DNA from: Dactylosporangium vinaceum
Lineage (GTDB): Bacteria > Actinomycetota > Actinomycetes > Mycobacteriales > Micromonosporaceae
Direction of reading: 5' to 3'
Assembly: GCF_019904175.1 (NCBI RefSeq)
Contig: NZ_CP061913.1
Span: 8,184,001 to 8,248,000, forward strand
DNA length: 64,000 nt
A program made the position numbers and the translations under genes. Under the pieces are notes generated by a model. It was not told the origin of the DNA. It did not search any database and saw only the letters and a list, made by a program, of their open reading frames with translations. Each line of letters begins with the position of its first letter. Positions within the stretch are counted from its first letter, which is position 1. Below are positions 10,557 through 19,257 of the stretch, piece by piece.

Positions 10557-11237
10557 CTACACGGTGTTGCGGCGTGGCTTCAGCGCCGCCCGGAGCGTCG
10601 CGGCCGGGTCCGGGTCGGGGAGGTCGAGCCGCGGGCTGGAGCGCTCGCGGCTCGGGGGGTCGATGAGGCCGGCCGCGGCCAGCAGGCGCATCCAGGGGGC
10701 GATGTACCGGCGCTTGTGGGTCTGGTACGGGCGGACGTTGCACACGATCGCCGCCAGGCGCGGGTAGCCCGGGCCGAACACGTAGTGGGTGAAGAAGGAC
10801 GGCACGTCGGGGGCGAACTCGTCGACCTCGATCTCGTCCAGCCCGTAGCCGTCGATGCAGTAGAAGCGGTAGCTGTCGCCGTCGATGTAGTAGACGCTGC
10901 CGTCCGTGACGTCCACGGTCAGGTCGCCGATCGCGATGTTGTCCTCGGGGCGGTCGCCGGTGAGAACGTACCCCTCGCCGATCGACGGCATGTCGCCGAG
11001 CGGCGAGTCCTCGTCGATCTCGCGGTCCCGCCATGCCGCCGGGGACCGGGCCTCGGCCGGCGGGGCGAACCGCAGGTCACCGGTGTCGACGTGGCCGACG
11101 ATGTCGAACACGTCGTACAGGCCCGGCGGGAGCTCGGGGTTGCGCGGCAGCGGGTCCGGGTCGCCGATGACGACCGGGATGACGTGCTCGGCCGCCAGGC
11201 GGCGAAAGGTCTCGACCCGCTCGCGCAACTCGTCCAT
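10557..11237 (-). CDS. Hypothetical protein, SMI1/KNR4 (SUKH)-like features
   Basis: A 226-residue acidic protein with no signal peptide or membrane segment. The middle part alternates short strands and glycines (GDLTVDVTDGSVYYIDGD, FYCIDGYGLDEIEVDEFA), loosely like SUKH/SMI1 immunity-fold proteins, but no decisive motif is seen. The ATG at 11237 was chosen because it begins a regular helix (MDELRERVETFRRLAAEH); the upstream in-frame extension is arginine-rich and non-coding-like. It lies alone between glgP and the MHYT gene, with the SOS palindrome just past its stop. Function unknown. Confidence 0.75.
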   Translation of the reverse strand: MDELRERVETFRRLAAEHVIPVVIGDPDPLPRNPELPPGLYDVFDIVGHVDTGDLRFAPPAEARSPAAWRDREIDEDSPLGDMPSIGEGYVLTGDRPEDNIAIGDLTVDVTDGSVYYIDGDSYRFYCIDGYGLDEIEVDEFAPDVPSFFTHYVFGPGYPRLAAIVCNVRPYQTHKRRYIAPWMRLLAAAGLIDPPSRERSSPRLDLPDPDPAATLRAALKPRRNTV

Positions 11238-11330
11238 CGGCGAGCACTGTATCCGGCGGCGCGCCATTGCGCGGGGCCTCATGGACGATGCCGGCAATTG
11301 TCCGGATGCGCCGGGAACGGCCGCGGAACG

Positions 11331-12257
11331 TCAGCGGCCGCGGTCGCGGCGGGCGTCGGCGCGGCCGCCGAATGCCTGGGCCGCCTTGCTGCGCTGCGGC
11401 AGGGAGCCGGCCGGGCCGCTCGCGGGCAGACCGTCGCCGATCGGGCCGCCGCCGAAGACGGGGGTGTTGTTCTCGCGGATGACGCGGCCCTGGGCGATCT
11501 TCTCGCGGACCGCCTCGGCCTCGGCCTGCTCGCGTTCCGACGGGACCGCCATCACGGCGCTGGCCAGCGCGATGACGACGACGAGCACGAACAGGACGAT
11601 CGGGGCCAGGAACCAGTTCACGTCGACGCCGGGAACGTTGGCGCCGCTGTGCTGCAGGTGGAACTCCATGGAGTACATGCCGGTGTAGTGCATGGCGCAG
11701 ACGGCGACGCCCATCAGGGTGGCCGCGGCGGTCGTGGCGACCATCCCGCGGACGACAACGGTGAACCACAGGGCGACGGTCGCCGCGACGATGGCGATGG
11801 CGTAGGAGGCGATGTACAGCGCCGGCCGATACTCGAACGAGCCGTCCACGTTCATCGCGGCCATGCCCGTGTAGTGCATGAACGCGACCGAGACGCCGGT
11901 GATCGGGCCGCCGACGAAGACCTTCCACAGCCGGCGCTCACCCATGCCGACGATGAACAGGCCGATGCCGACGGTGACCACGGCGATGAAGAAGCTGGCG
12001 ACGGTGATCGGCACGTCGAAGCGCAGCGGGCTGTCCTGGACGCTGAAGCCGACCATGGCCATGAAGTGCATGACCCAGATGCCGGTGCCGCCGATCGACC
12101 ACGCGGCCAGCACGAGCAGCCAGGCCCGGCGGCGGTTGTCGGTGGCGACGCGGGCCCGGGCGGTGCTCACCAGGCCGAGCAGCGAGCCGAGAAACGACAT
12201 CGCGAAGGCGAAAATCGGTGTGATGGCGCCGTATGTGAAATGGTGCAGCTGACCCAC
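11331..12257 (-). CDS. MHYT-domain integral membrane protein
   Basis: A 308-residue protein with seven predicted membrane helices and the three MHYT-type signatures: WVMHFMAM, FMHYTGMAAM and AMHYTGMYSM. MHYT domains are thought to bind copper through the conserved Met and His residues near the outer membrane face and to sense oxygen, CO or NO. The C-terminal about 70 residues are soluble and Ala/Gly/Arg-rich, with no GGDEF, EAL or kinase domain attached, so this is a stand-alone sensor module. The GTG start at 12257 has a well-placed GGAGGA ribosome-binding site 5 nt upstream. Confidence 0.92.
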   Translation of the reverse strand: MGQLHHFTYGAITPIFAFAMSFLGSLLGLVSTARARVATDNRRRAWLLVLAAWSIGGTGIWVMHFMAMVGFSVQDSPLRFDVPITVASFFIAVVTVGIGLFIVGMGERRLWKVFVGGPITGVSVAFMHYTGMAAMNVDGSFEYRPALYIASYAIAIVAATVALWFTVVVRGMVATTAAATLMGVAVCAMHYTGMYSMEFHLQHSGANVPGVDVNWFLAPIVLFVLVVVIALASAVMAVPSEREQAEAEAVREKIAQGRVIRENNTPVFGGGPIGDGLPASGPAGSLPQRSKAAQAFGGRADARRDRGR

Positions 12258-12437
12258 GGTGTCCTCCGTCTGTGCCGTTCGCCGAGGCCCGCGCAAACGG
12301 CACGGCGAACCGGCCACCGCAGTCTTACGGACGCGAATGATTTTTCCTAGTTCGCATCCGGCGAGAAAACGGAAAAATCGTACGGGACGGACCGTGAAAT
12401 GGCGCACCGGTCCGCCATCCGACACCGTCCGGGCCGG

Positions 12438-15203
12438 TCAGCCCATGATGCTGTAGGCGAGGACGCCGCGGGTGATGGCGGTCATCGCCTGCCGGGCCGT
12501 GCGGCGCACGCCGTCGGGCGCGCCCGTGGCCTCGGCCAGCTGGCCCAGGAGGTCGAGGACCTGGCGCGACCAGCGCACGAAGTCGCCGGCCGGCATGTCG
12601 CCCTCCAGGCCGTGGACGCTGCCGAGGACCTTGGTGAGCGACTCGCCGCGGGCCCAGCGATACACGGGCCACACGAAGCCCAGGTCCAGCTCCCGGGTCA
12701 GCTGCAGGCCGTGCGCATCCTCGTCGTCGCGCAGGTCGGCCCACAGCTGCAGCGTCGCGTCGATGGCGTCGGTGACCTCGCCCCGCGGTACCGACGCGCG
12801 GTCCTCCGCTTCTCGACGGGCTTCATAGACCAGCACACTGGCGGCGGCGGCGAGCTCGGCCGGGCCGAGGTTGTCCCACACGCCGCGGCGGAGGCACTCG
12901 GCGATGAGCAGGTCGGTCTCCGACCAGATCCGGGCCAGCATGCGCCCGGCATCGGTGACGCCGCCCGCCTCGGTCAGGTAGCCGCGGTCGGTGAGCAGGC
13001 CGCAGACCCGGTCGAAGGTGCGCGCGAGGGAGCCCGTCCGGCTGGCCACCTTGCCGCGCAGGCCCTCGGTGTCGCGCTCGAGGCGGTGGCGGCGCTCGGC
13101 CCAGCGGGCGTGCTCCTCGCGCTCGGGGCAGCGGTGGCACGGGTGGCGCTTCAGCGACGCGCGCAGCGAGTCGAGCTCGTGGTCGTCGGCGGCCGCGGCG
13201 TTGCGTGAGCGGCCGCGGGGGCCGCGCTCGGGCGGCTCGAACTCCACCCGGCGCAGCTGCGCGGCCAGGTCGCGGCGGTCCTGGGCCGAGCGGTAGTTGA
13301 ACTGCCGCGGGACGCGCACCCGGCCGATCGCCTCGACGGGCTGGGTGAAGTCGGCGCCGGAGATGCGCCCGGCCCAGCGGTCCTCGGTGAGCACGAGCGG
13401 GCGCGGCTCGCCGAAGCCGCCGGTGCCCGGGTCGATGACGATGGCCAGGCCCGAGCGGCGGCCGGCCGGGACCCGGATGACGTCGCCCGCGCGCAGCCGC
13501 TCCAGGGACTCGAGGGCGGCGGCGCGGCGCTGCTGGACGCCCTGGCGGGCGATGGCCTTCTCGCGCTCGGCGATGGCGACGCGGATGGAGAAGTACTGCT
13601 CGAAGTCCCCGAGATGGCACGTCATCTCGCCCGCGTAGGTGGCCATGGTCTCGGTGTTGCGCTGCACCTGCCGGGCCAGCCCCACGACCGAGCGGTCGGC
13701 CTGGAACTGCGCGAACGAGCTCTCCAGCAGCTCCCGGGCGGCCGCGAACCCGACGGAGCCGACGAGGTTGACGGCCATGTTGTAGGAAGGGCGGAAACTG
13801 CTCTTGAGGGGGTACGTCCGGGTCGACGCGAGCCCCGCGACGTGCCTGGGATCGAGCTCCGGCGCCCACACGACTACCGCATGGCCCTCGACGTCGATGC
13901 CGCGGCGGCCCGCCCGCCCGGTCAGCTGGGTGTACTCCCCCGGGGTCAGGTCGACGTGCGCCTCGCCGTTGAACTTGACAAGCCGCTCCAGCACGACGCA
14001 CCGGGCCGGCATGTTGATGCCCAGGGCCAGGGTCTCGGTGGCGAACACGGCCTTGACCAGCCCGCGGACGAACAGCTCCTCGACGACCTCCTTGAACGCG
14101 GGCAGCATGCCGGCGTGGTGGGCGGCGAGGCCCCGCTCGAGGCCGTCGAGCCACTCCCAGTAGCCCAGGACCTGCAGATCCTCGCTCGGGATGTGCTTGG
14201 TGCGCTCCTCCACGACGGTGCGGATCTCGGCCCGCTCGTCAGGTCCGGTGAGGCGCAGCCCGGCGGCGAGGCACTGCTGGACGGCGGCGTCGCACCCGGC
14301 CCGGCTGAAGATGAACAGGATGGCCGGCAGGAGGCCCTCGCGGTCGAGCCGCTCCACGATCTCCTGGCGATACGGCCCGGTCCAGCGGCCCCGCTTGCCC
14401 CGGCGCAGGTCACCGCCCGCGAGCTCGACGCGGCGCAGCATCTCACGGTGGTAGCGCAGCAGCTCGGGGTGCACGTCGTGCTTCTGGGCCGCCTCGGCGT
14501 CGTGGAACAGGTCGAACATCCGCTTGCCGATGAGCATGTGCTGCCAGAGCGGCACCGGCCGGTGCTCGCTGACCACCACTGTCGTCTCACCGCGGACGGT
14601 CACCAGCCAGTCGGCGAACTCCTCCGCGTTGGAGACGGTCGCCGACAGCGAGACGAGCGTCACCGACTCGGGCAGGTGGATGATCACCTCTTCCCAGACG
14701 GCACCGCGGAACCGGTCGGCCAGGTAGTGCACCTCGTCCATGACGACGTACGACAGGCCCTGGAGGGTCGCCGAGCCCGCGTACAGCATGTTGCGCAGCA
14801 CCTCGGTCGTCATGACCACGACCGGCGCGTCACCGTTGATCGCGTTGTCGCCGGTGAGGAGCCCGACCCGCTCGGCGCCGTACCGGCCCACGAGGTCGTT
14901 GTACTTCTGGTTGGACAGCGCCTTGATGGGCGTCGTGTAGAAGCACTTGCGCCCCTGCCGCAGCGCCAGGTGCACCGCGAACTCCCCGACGACCGTCTTG
15001 CCGGCCCCGGTGGGCGCGCAGACGAGCACACCCGTGCCGCGCTCCAGGGCCGCGCACGCGTCGATCTGGAACGGGTCGAGGTCGAACTCCAGCTCGTCCA
15101 CGAACTCGGTGAGCGCGGGCTGCGCCGCGGCCTTCCGGGCCCGCTCACGAGCCGCCGCGTAGCGGTCGGCCGGGCTACCCGCAAACTCCTCCACACCGCT
15201 CAC
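12438..15203 (-). CDS. helY: DEAD/DEAH-box RNA helicase of the Ski2/Mtr4 type (HelY)
   Basis: A 921-residue superfamily 2 helicase. Motif I APTGAGKT is near residues 63-70, motif II is DEVH in VVMDEVHYLADR, motif III is SATVSNAEEF, and motif VI is in QLTGRAGRRGID; the C-terminal region carries the rRNA-processing-arch/DSHCT-like helical domain. M. tuberculosis HelY has a similar size and lies in the same position next to tatC, tatA and pafCBA. It is expected to unwind structured RNA for decay or rRNA processing. GTG 15203 is chosen because TAGCCT lies 7 nt upstream; ATG 15242 would add 13 residues and has no promoter or RBS support. Confidence 0.93.
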   Translation of the reverse strand: MSGVEEFAGSPADRYAAARERARKAAAQPALTEFVDELEFDLDPFQIDACAALERGTGVLVCAPTGAGKTVVGEFAVHLALRQGRKCFYTTPIKALSNQKYNDLVGRYGAERVGLLTGDNAINGDAPVVVMTTEVLRNMLYAGSATLQGLSYVVMDEVHYLADRFRGAVWEEVIIHLPESVTLVSLSATVSNAEEFADWLVTVRGETTVVVSEHRPVPLWQHMLIGKRMFDLFHDAEAAQKHDVHPELLRYHREMLRRVELAGGDLRRGKRGRWTGPYRQEIVERLDREGLLPAILFIFSRAGCDAAVQQCLAAGLRLTGPDERAEIRTVVEERTKHIPSEDLQVLGYWEWLDGLERGLAAHHAGMLPAFKEVVEELFVRGLVKAVFATETLALGINMPARCVVLERLVKFNGEAHVDLTPGEYTQLTGRAGRRGIDVEGHAVVVWAPELDPRHVAGLASTRTYPLKSSFRPSYNMAVNLVGSVGFAAARELLESSFAQFQADRSVVGLARQVQRNTETMATYAGEMTCHLGDFEQYFSIRVAIAEREKAIARQGVQQRRAAALESLERLRAGDVIRVPAGRRSGLAIVIDPGTGGFGEPRPLVLTEDRWAGRISGADFTQPVEAIGRVRVPRQFNYRSAQDRRDLAAQLRRVEFEPPERGPRGRSRNAAAADDHELDSLRASLKRHPCHRCPEREEHARWAERRHRLERDTEGLRGKVASRTGSLARTFDRVCGLLTDRGYLTEAGGVTDAGRMLARIWSETDLLIAECLRRGVWDNLGPAELAAAASVLVYEARREAEDRASVPRGEVTDAIDATLQLWADLRDDEDAHGLQLTRELDLGFVWPVYRWARGESLTKVLGSVHGLEGDMPAGDFVRWSRQVLDLLGQLAEATGAPDGVRRTARQAMTAITRGVLAYSIMG

Positions 15204-15210
15204 AAGACCC

Positions 15211-15216
15211 AGGCTA
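15211..15216 (-). promoter_or_regulatory. Candidate -10 box (TAGCCT) for helY
   Basis: TAGCCT on the minus strand is 7 nt before GTG 15203. It selects the shorter helY start and implies a leaderless message divergent from the HAD gene. Confidence 0.45.
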
Positions 15217-15245
15217 GGCGAAGAAGGCCCGGATCCGCTCATGGG

Positions 15246-15251
15246 TATCGT
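15246..15251 (+). promoter_or_regulatory. Candidate -10 box (TATCGT) for the HAD gene
   Basis: TATCGT is 6 nt before GTG 15258. It is back to back with the helY promoter, about 30 bp apart, so the two divergent promoters share their upstream DNA. Confidence 0.45.
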
Positions 15252-15257
15252 GCTGGC

Positions 15258-15965
15258 GTGCCGGAAAGCGACGAGTCACTGACTTCCCGACGGCCGATCG
15301 AGGCGGTGCTGCTGGACTTCCACGGAACACTTGCGCAGGTCGAGGACCCGATCCGGTGGGTCACGCTGGCCGCGCAGAGCGCCGGGACGACGCTGGACCG
15401 GGCCCGCGCCACGGTCCTCGCCGACCGGCTCACCACCGCCGGGCGCGCGGGCGGGCCGAAGCCGCACCGGGTCCCGGCGCACCTGGCCGAGGTGTGGGCC
15501 GACCGGGACCTGTCCGTCGAGGCGCATCGGGCCTGCTACACCGGGCTCGCCGCGACCGTGGACGAGGCGCTGGCGACCGCGCTGTACGACAGGCTGCTGC
15601 TCGCCGACGGCTGGGAGCTCTACGCCGACACCATTGCCACGCTGGAGGCGCTGCGGGCGGCCGGAGTACCCGTGGCGGTGGTCAGCAATATCGGCTTTGA
15701 CCTGCGCGAACTGGCGGGCGCGCTCGGATTCGCGGACCTGGTGACGCAGTTCGTCCTGTCCTACGAGGTGGGGCGGACCAAGCCGGACCCGGCCATCTTC
15801 TGGAAGGCGTGCGCGGCGCTGCGCGTCGACCCCGAGCGGGCCCTCATGGTCGGCGACACCCCCGCCGACGCCGGCGCGGCGGCGGCCGGCTGCTCCGTGC
15901 TCGTCCTCCCGGAGAGTGAACCGGGCAAGGTGCATGGACTGGGAGGAATCCTCCGCCTGCTCTGA
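15258..15965 (+). CDS. HAD-superfamily hydrolase
   Basis: A 235-residue protein. Motif I is LLDFHGTLA (Asp nucleophile; the usual second Asp of DxD is replaced by His, as DFHGT), motif II is VVSNIG, motif III lysine is in RTKPDPAIFW and motif IV is MVGDTPADAG. The His in place of the general acid/base Asp is unusual for a phosphatase and is shared with some dehalogenase-like or Asp-less members; activity may differ. GTG 15258 follows TATCGT by 6 nt. It is divergent from helY. The substrate is unknown. Confidence 0.87.
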   Translation: MPESDESLTSRRPIEAVLLDFHGTLAQVEDPIRWVTLAAQSAGTTLDRARATVLADRLTTAGRAGGPKPHRVPAHLAEVWADRDLSVEAHRACYTGLAATVDEALATALYDRLLLADGWELYADTIATLEALRAAGVPVAVVSNIGFDLRELAGALGFADLVTQFVLSYEVGRTKPDPAIFWKACAALRVDPERALMVGDTPADAGAAAAGCSVLVLPESEPGKVHGLGGILRLL

Positions 15966-16069
15966 CTTGCGCATGGTTTGCATCCTGGGCGGGAAACACT
16001 GTCGCAACACCGGCTCTGCGCTTGTCCGGCCGGTTCGGCGCGACGACAGTGCACACCATCATGCTTGTT

Positions 16070-16083
16070 ATCGGAGGTACATC
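16070..16083 (+). promoter_or_regulatory. Ribosome-binding site of the Hsp20-like gene
   Basis: CGGAGGTACATC places GGAGG about 7 nt before ATG 16084 and decides this start; the 118-bp gap upstream holds the promoter but no clear heat-shock operator was recognised. Confidence 0.55.
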
Positions 16084-16464
16084 ATGCCGTTGAACCGCTG
16101 GGACCCCACGAACGCCCTCGCCCGCATGCAGGACGACCTGAGCAGCGCCGCCCACCAGGCCCACTCGCACTCGGCGTCGGTCAACACGGCCACCGAGGGC
16201 GACGACCTCGTGATCACCGTCGAGGGCATCGACCCGTCGGACGTCGACGTGCAGGTCGGCGGCGGCCGCCTGACGATCAAGGGCGCCGGCGGCGGCAGCA
16301 CCTCGGAAAGCCACGACGAGGGCGGTGCACACTTCTCGTCCTCGTCGTCGAGCTCCTCGTCGTTCAGCCGCAGCTTCTCGATCCCGGAGGGCGTCGAGCA
16401 GTCCGACGTGTCGACCGAGCCGTCCGGCAACGGCGTGAAGGTGCGCATCCGCAACGCCGCCTAG
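16084..16464 (+). CDS. Hsp20/alpha-crystallin-like small protein
   Basis: A 126-residue protein with a short alpha-crystallin-like core: DDLVITVEGIDPSDVDVQVG and LTIKG (beta2-beta4), then FSRSFSIPEGVEQSDVSTEP and VKVRI near the C-terminus, the typical place of the LPxxV-type strand pairing of small heat-shock proteins. A Ser-rich linker of eight or more consecutive serines (around residues 83-92) interrupts the domain. It lacks the usual C-terminal IxI extension, so large oligomers may not form. Likely a cytoplasmic holdase-type chaperone. It converges with the lipid-kinase gene 15 bp downstream. Confidence 0.8.
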   Translation: MPLNRWDPTNALARMQDDLSSAAHQAHSHSASVNTATEGDDLVITVEGIDPSDVDVQVGGGRLTIKGAGGGSTSESHDEGGAHFSSSSSSSSSFSRSFSIPEGVEQSDVSTEPSGNGVKVRIRNAA

Positions 16465-16479
16465 TGCTGCCGCCCGGTT

Positions 16480-17364
16480 CTACTGCTGGAGGAGCTTGAG
16501 TGCTCCCGGTACACACGCGATCGTCACGGGGAGTGGGCAGATCCGCTCCCCGTCGGCGTACGCGGTGACCCCGGCGGCGTCGAGCTCGACCACCTTCGCC
16601 CGGTAGGTGCTGACCCGCGGGTCGTGGATGTGCGTCCCCTTGAGCGCCTTGGGCCGCAGCCCCATCAGCGCCAGCCGCCCGAGCGGCTCCGCCACCACGA
16701 CGTCGAGCAGCCCGTCGGTGGGGTCCGCGCCGGCCGCGATCCGAAACCCGCCGCCGTAGCTCTCCGTGTTGCCGACCGCCACGAGCACTGACGCGAACCG
16801 GCTCTCGGCGCCGTCCAGCCGCATCGTGTACTGCCGCGGCTTCAACGCCACCAGCTCCTCGACGATGGCCCGGTTGTAGCGCTGCGCCCCCTTCGGCCAC
16901 CGCATCCGGTTGGCCCGCTCGTTGACGAACGCATCGAACCCCGCGGCCAGCACCGCCCCGAACCACGCCGTCGTCCCGTCCTCGCCGACGACCCGCGCCA
17001 GGTCAACGCTTCGGGTCGCGTCCGCGGCGAGGGCGGCGGCGACGGCGTCCGCCGCGGCGAGGGGCTCGGTGGGCAGCCCGAGCCGGACCGCGAAGTCGTT
17101 CCCGGTCCCGGCCGGCACGATCCCGAACGCCGTACCCGTCCCCGCCACCGCCTGCAGCCCCAGGTGCACGGTCCCGTCGCCGCCCATGGCGACGAGCGCG
17201 TCACACCCATCGGCCACGGCCCGGCCGGCCAGCTCTCGGGCCGCCGCCGCGCTGTCCGCGCCCAGCACCGTGACGTGGGCGCCGAGCCGCTCCTTGATCG
17301 CGGGCAGCAACGCGGCCCGCCGCCCTTTGCCGGCAGTGGGGTTGGCGAGCAGCGCGATGTTCAC
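16480..17364 (-). CDS. Diacylglycerol-kinase-family lipid kinase
   Basis: A 294-residue protein with the DAGK catalytic signatures: NPTAGKGRR at the N-terminus, MGGDGTVHLGLQ (the GGDGT nucleotide motif) and VPAGTGNDFAVRLG. The C-terminal beta-sandwich ends in ADGERICPLPVTI, as in DgkB/YegS enzymes. It phosphorylates diacylglycerol or a related lipid from the cytoplasmic membrane face. The GTG start at 17364 gives the exact family N-terminus (VNIALLANP) and has TACAGT 7 nt upstream. Confidence 0.93.
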   Translation of the reverse strand: MNIALLANPTAGKGRRAALLPAIKERLGAHVTVLGADSAAAARELAGRAVADGCDALVAMGGDGTVHLGLQAVAGTGTAFGIVPAGTGNDFAVRLGLPTEPLAAADAVAAALAADATRSVDLARVVGEDGTTAWFGAVLAAGFDAFVNERANRMRWPKGAQRYNRAIVEELVALKPRQYTMRLDGAESRFASVLVAVGNTESYGGGFRIAAGADPTDGLLDVVVAEPLGRLALMGLRPKALKGTHIHDPRVSTYRAKVVELDAAGVTAYADGERICPLPVTIACVPGALKLLQQ

Positions 17365-17371
17365 GGCGCTG

Positions 17372-17377
17372 ACTGTA
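17372..17377 (-). promoter_or_regulatory. Candidate -10 box (TACAGT) for the lipid kinase gene
   Basis: TACAGT on the minus strand is separated by 7 nt from GTG 17364. It separates this gene transcriptionally from tatC upstream. Confidence 0.45.
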
Positions 17378-17502
17378 AGCGTTGGCCCCCGGGGCGGGCG
17401 ATGGCGTCCGCCGAAATAGCGCTGTGCGCGGCGGGCGTATCGGCACCACACGGCAGCGGCGCCCCGGGTGAGCCCGAGGCGCCGCTGCCGCTGAACGCTT
17501 GC

Positions 17503-18507
17503 TTACGTGATGTCGTCCCAGCGGCTGTCGAGCGGCCGGGGCTTCTCCACCGGGGTCGGCGCCGCCACCGGGGACGGGCCGTCGACGGGGTCGTAGCCGT
17601 CGATCGGGCTCGCCGCCTCGACCGGTTCGACCTCGTAGTCGTCGAGCGAGGAGACCTCGTCGTCGCCGATGCCCGCGTAGGACGGGCGGTTGCGGCCCTT
17701 GCGCTTGTCGTTGACCAGGGCGAAGACCACGGCGGCGAAGTACAGGATCGACATCGCCAGGGCCAGGAACGTCATGCCGAACGGGTCGGCCGTGGGGGTG
17801 GCGACCGCGGCGAAGACGAAGAAGATGAAGACCGCGATGCGCCACCAGCCGAGCAGGCGCTTGCCCGTGGCGATGCCGGCGATGTTGGCCAGCATGATGC
17901 CCAGCGGGAACTCGAAGGCGACGCCGAAGACGAGCATCATGCCCGTGACGAAGTCGACGTACGACATCGCCTCCAGCATGATCTGCGTCTGCGGGTTGAT
18001 GAAGCCGATGAGGAATTCGAGGCCCTTGGAGACCACGATGAACGCGAGCACCGCGCCGGCGGCGAAGAGCGGGGCGGCCAGGCCGGCGAACACGTAGGCC
18101 CAGCGGCGCTCCTTGCGGTGCAGGCCGGGGGCGACGAACGCCCACAGCTGATACATCCAGAAGGGCGCCGACACGATCAGGCCGACCCACAGCGAGATCT
18201 TCAGCTTCAGCAGGAGCGGATCGGTGACTTTGAGCGCCACGAACCCGCACTTCCAGCCCACCGGCAAGCCCCCGCCGGTGGCCTGGCGTTCGAGCTTCTC
18301 CGCCAGCTGACAGTAGGGGTCCTGCAGGATCTGCAGCACGTGGTTGGACAGCAGGTATCCGACGATCATGCCCAGGACGATCGCGATCGACGCCCGGAAG
18401 AGCCTGGTTCGGAGCTCCCGCAGATGCTCCAGCAGGGTCATGGAGCCATCTGCGGCACGCTCGAAGTTCGACGGCTGCTTACTGCGCCGCCGGGCGATGA
18501 TGCTCAC
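17503..18507 (-). CDS. tatC: Twin-arginine translocase subunit TatC
   Basis: A 334-residue membrane protein with the six TatC helices and typical signatures: MTLLEHLRELRTRLF at the N-terminal cytoplasmic face, FWMYQLWAFVAPGLHRKERR, and the GMMLVFGVAFEFPLGIML helix. TatC binds twin-arginine signal peptides and recruits TatA to export folded proteins. It is longer than the E. coli protein because of a C-terminal cytoplasmic tail of about 75 residues rich in Pro, Asp and Val, which is common in actinobacteria. It is downstream of tatA with a 14-bp gap, in the helY-tatC-tatA-pafCB order known from M. tuberculosis. Confidence 0.96.
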   Translation of the reverse strand: MSIIARRRSKQPSNFERAADGSMTLLEHLRELRTRLFRASIAIVLGMIVGYLLSNHVLQILQDPYCQLAEKLERQATGGGLPVGWKCGFVALKVTDPLLLKLKISLWVGLIVSAPFWMYQLWAFVAPGLHRKERRWAYVFAGLAAPLFAAGAVLAFIVVSKGLEFLIGFINPQTQIMLEAMSYVDFVTGMMLVFGVAFEFPLGIMLANIAGIATGKRLLGWWRIAVFIFFVFAAVATPTADPFGMTFLALAMSILYFAAVVFALVNDKRKGRNRPSYAGIGDDEVSSLDDYEVEPVEAASPIDGYDPVDGPSPVAAPTPVEKPRPLDSRWDDIT

Positions 18508-18521
18508 GACCGGAGCGCGCC

Positions 18522-18788
18522 TCAGCGCTCGCGTGCGTGATCAACCGGGTCGACGCGGGGGGTCGGCGACGGCTGGTTGTCGGCGATCTCGCCCCGCAGC
18601 GGCTCCCGGCCCGACTGCGCCTCCGCCTTGGCGTCGACGTCGTCGTCCTGCAGGCCCTTGGTCTCGGCCTTGATGATCCGCATCGAGCGTCCCAGCGCGC
18701 GGGCCGCGTCGGGCAGCCGCTTCGCGCCGAACAGCAGGATCAGCACCACCACCAGCACGATGATGTGCCACGGCCTAACTGCACCCAT
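18522..18788 (-). CDS. tatA: Twin-arginine translocase subunit TatA
   Basis: An 88-residue protein with one N-terminal membrane helix (IIVLVVVLILLFGAKRLPD), the FGAKRLP hinge, an amphipathic helix (AARALGRSMRIIKAETKGL) and an acidic/proline-rich tail. TatA oligomers form the Tat pore or membrane-weakening patch. ATG 18788 is preferred to an in-frame start 15 nt upstream because an AGGTGG ribosome-binding site is about 8 nt before it. tatC follows after 14 bp, so the two are co-transcribed. Confidence 0.94.
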   Translation of the reverse strand: MGAVRPWHIIVLVVVLILLFGAKRLPDAARALGRSMRIIKAETKGLQDDDVDAKAEAQSGREPLRGEIADNQPSPTPRVDPVDHARER

Positions 18789-18980
18789 GTGAAGCCACCT
18801 CACTGTATTCGAGCTGCCGCACCCATCGTACTGACCCCTGGAGAGTGAGGGCAGTGGCCTGGGGGTTGCGGTCTCGGGTCAGGCCCCTGAAGTCCTGACG
18901 AGTGTTGACGCTGGTCCGCCCGATCGTCAACCATCCGTCCGGACAAAGGTGCACTTTGCCCGTTTAATCCGCCAGGATTG

Positions 18981-19247
18981 TTAACTGTTCTCCACCTGCG
19001 CGGCCTTGAGCGCGGCGCGCTCCTGCTGCTGGGCCGCCATGGCCTCGAGCTGCGGAACCACCAGCTCGACGGTCTGCTGGAGGGCGGCCAGACGGGGCTC
19101 GACCCGGCGCTGCCCGTCGACGAGCCGCGCCTGCATGGCCCGGGCCGCGTTGTCGAACGCGCGCAGCCGAGCCATGACGGCCAGCGCGACGTAGACAAGG
19201 ACGACGAGTGAAAGCACCACGAGAATCCCGGAAATCCACCACAGCAC
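18981..19247 (-). CDS. Small membrane-anchored coiled-coil protein
   Basis: An 88-residue protein with one N-terminal membrane helix (GILVVLSLVVLVYVALAVMA) followed by a predicted coiled-coil of Ala, Leu, Gln, Glu and Arg residues (AALQQTVELVVPQLEAMAAQ). It lies 10 bp downstream of pafC and about 190 bp upstream of tatA, all on the same strand. A short membrane protein in this place between paf and tat genes is a recurring feature in related actinobacteria as far as I recall, but it has no assigned function. The high density of ordinary codons and good position support it as a gene. Confidence 0.75.
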   Translation of the reverse strand: MLWWISGILVVLSLVVLVYVALAVMARLRAFDNAARAMQARLVDGQRRVEPRLAALQQTVELVVPQLEAMAAQQQERAALKAAQVENS

Positions 19248-19257
19248 GAGCTCGACC

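Noticed and set aside
10557..11237. SUKH-type immunity protein of a toxin system
   Set aside because: Only loose fold-like resemblance, and no toxin gene or polymorphic-toxin marker is nearby.
15203..15242. HelY start at ATG 15242
   Set aside because: The GTG at 15203 has a TAGCCT box 7 nt upstream like many genes here, while ATG 15242 has neither promoter nor ribosome-binding site and would run into the divergent promoter.
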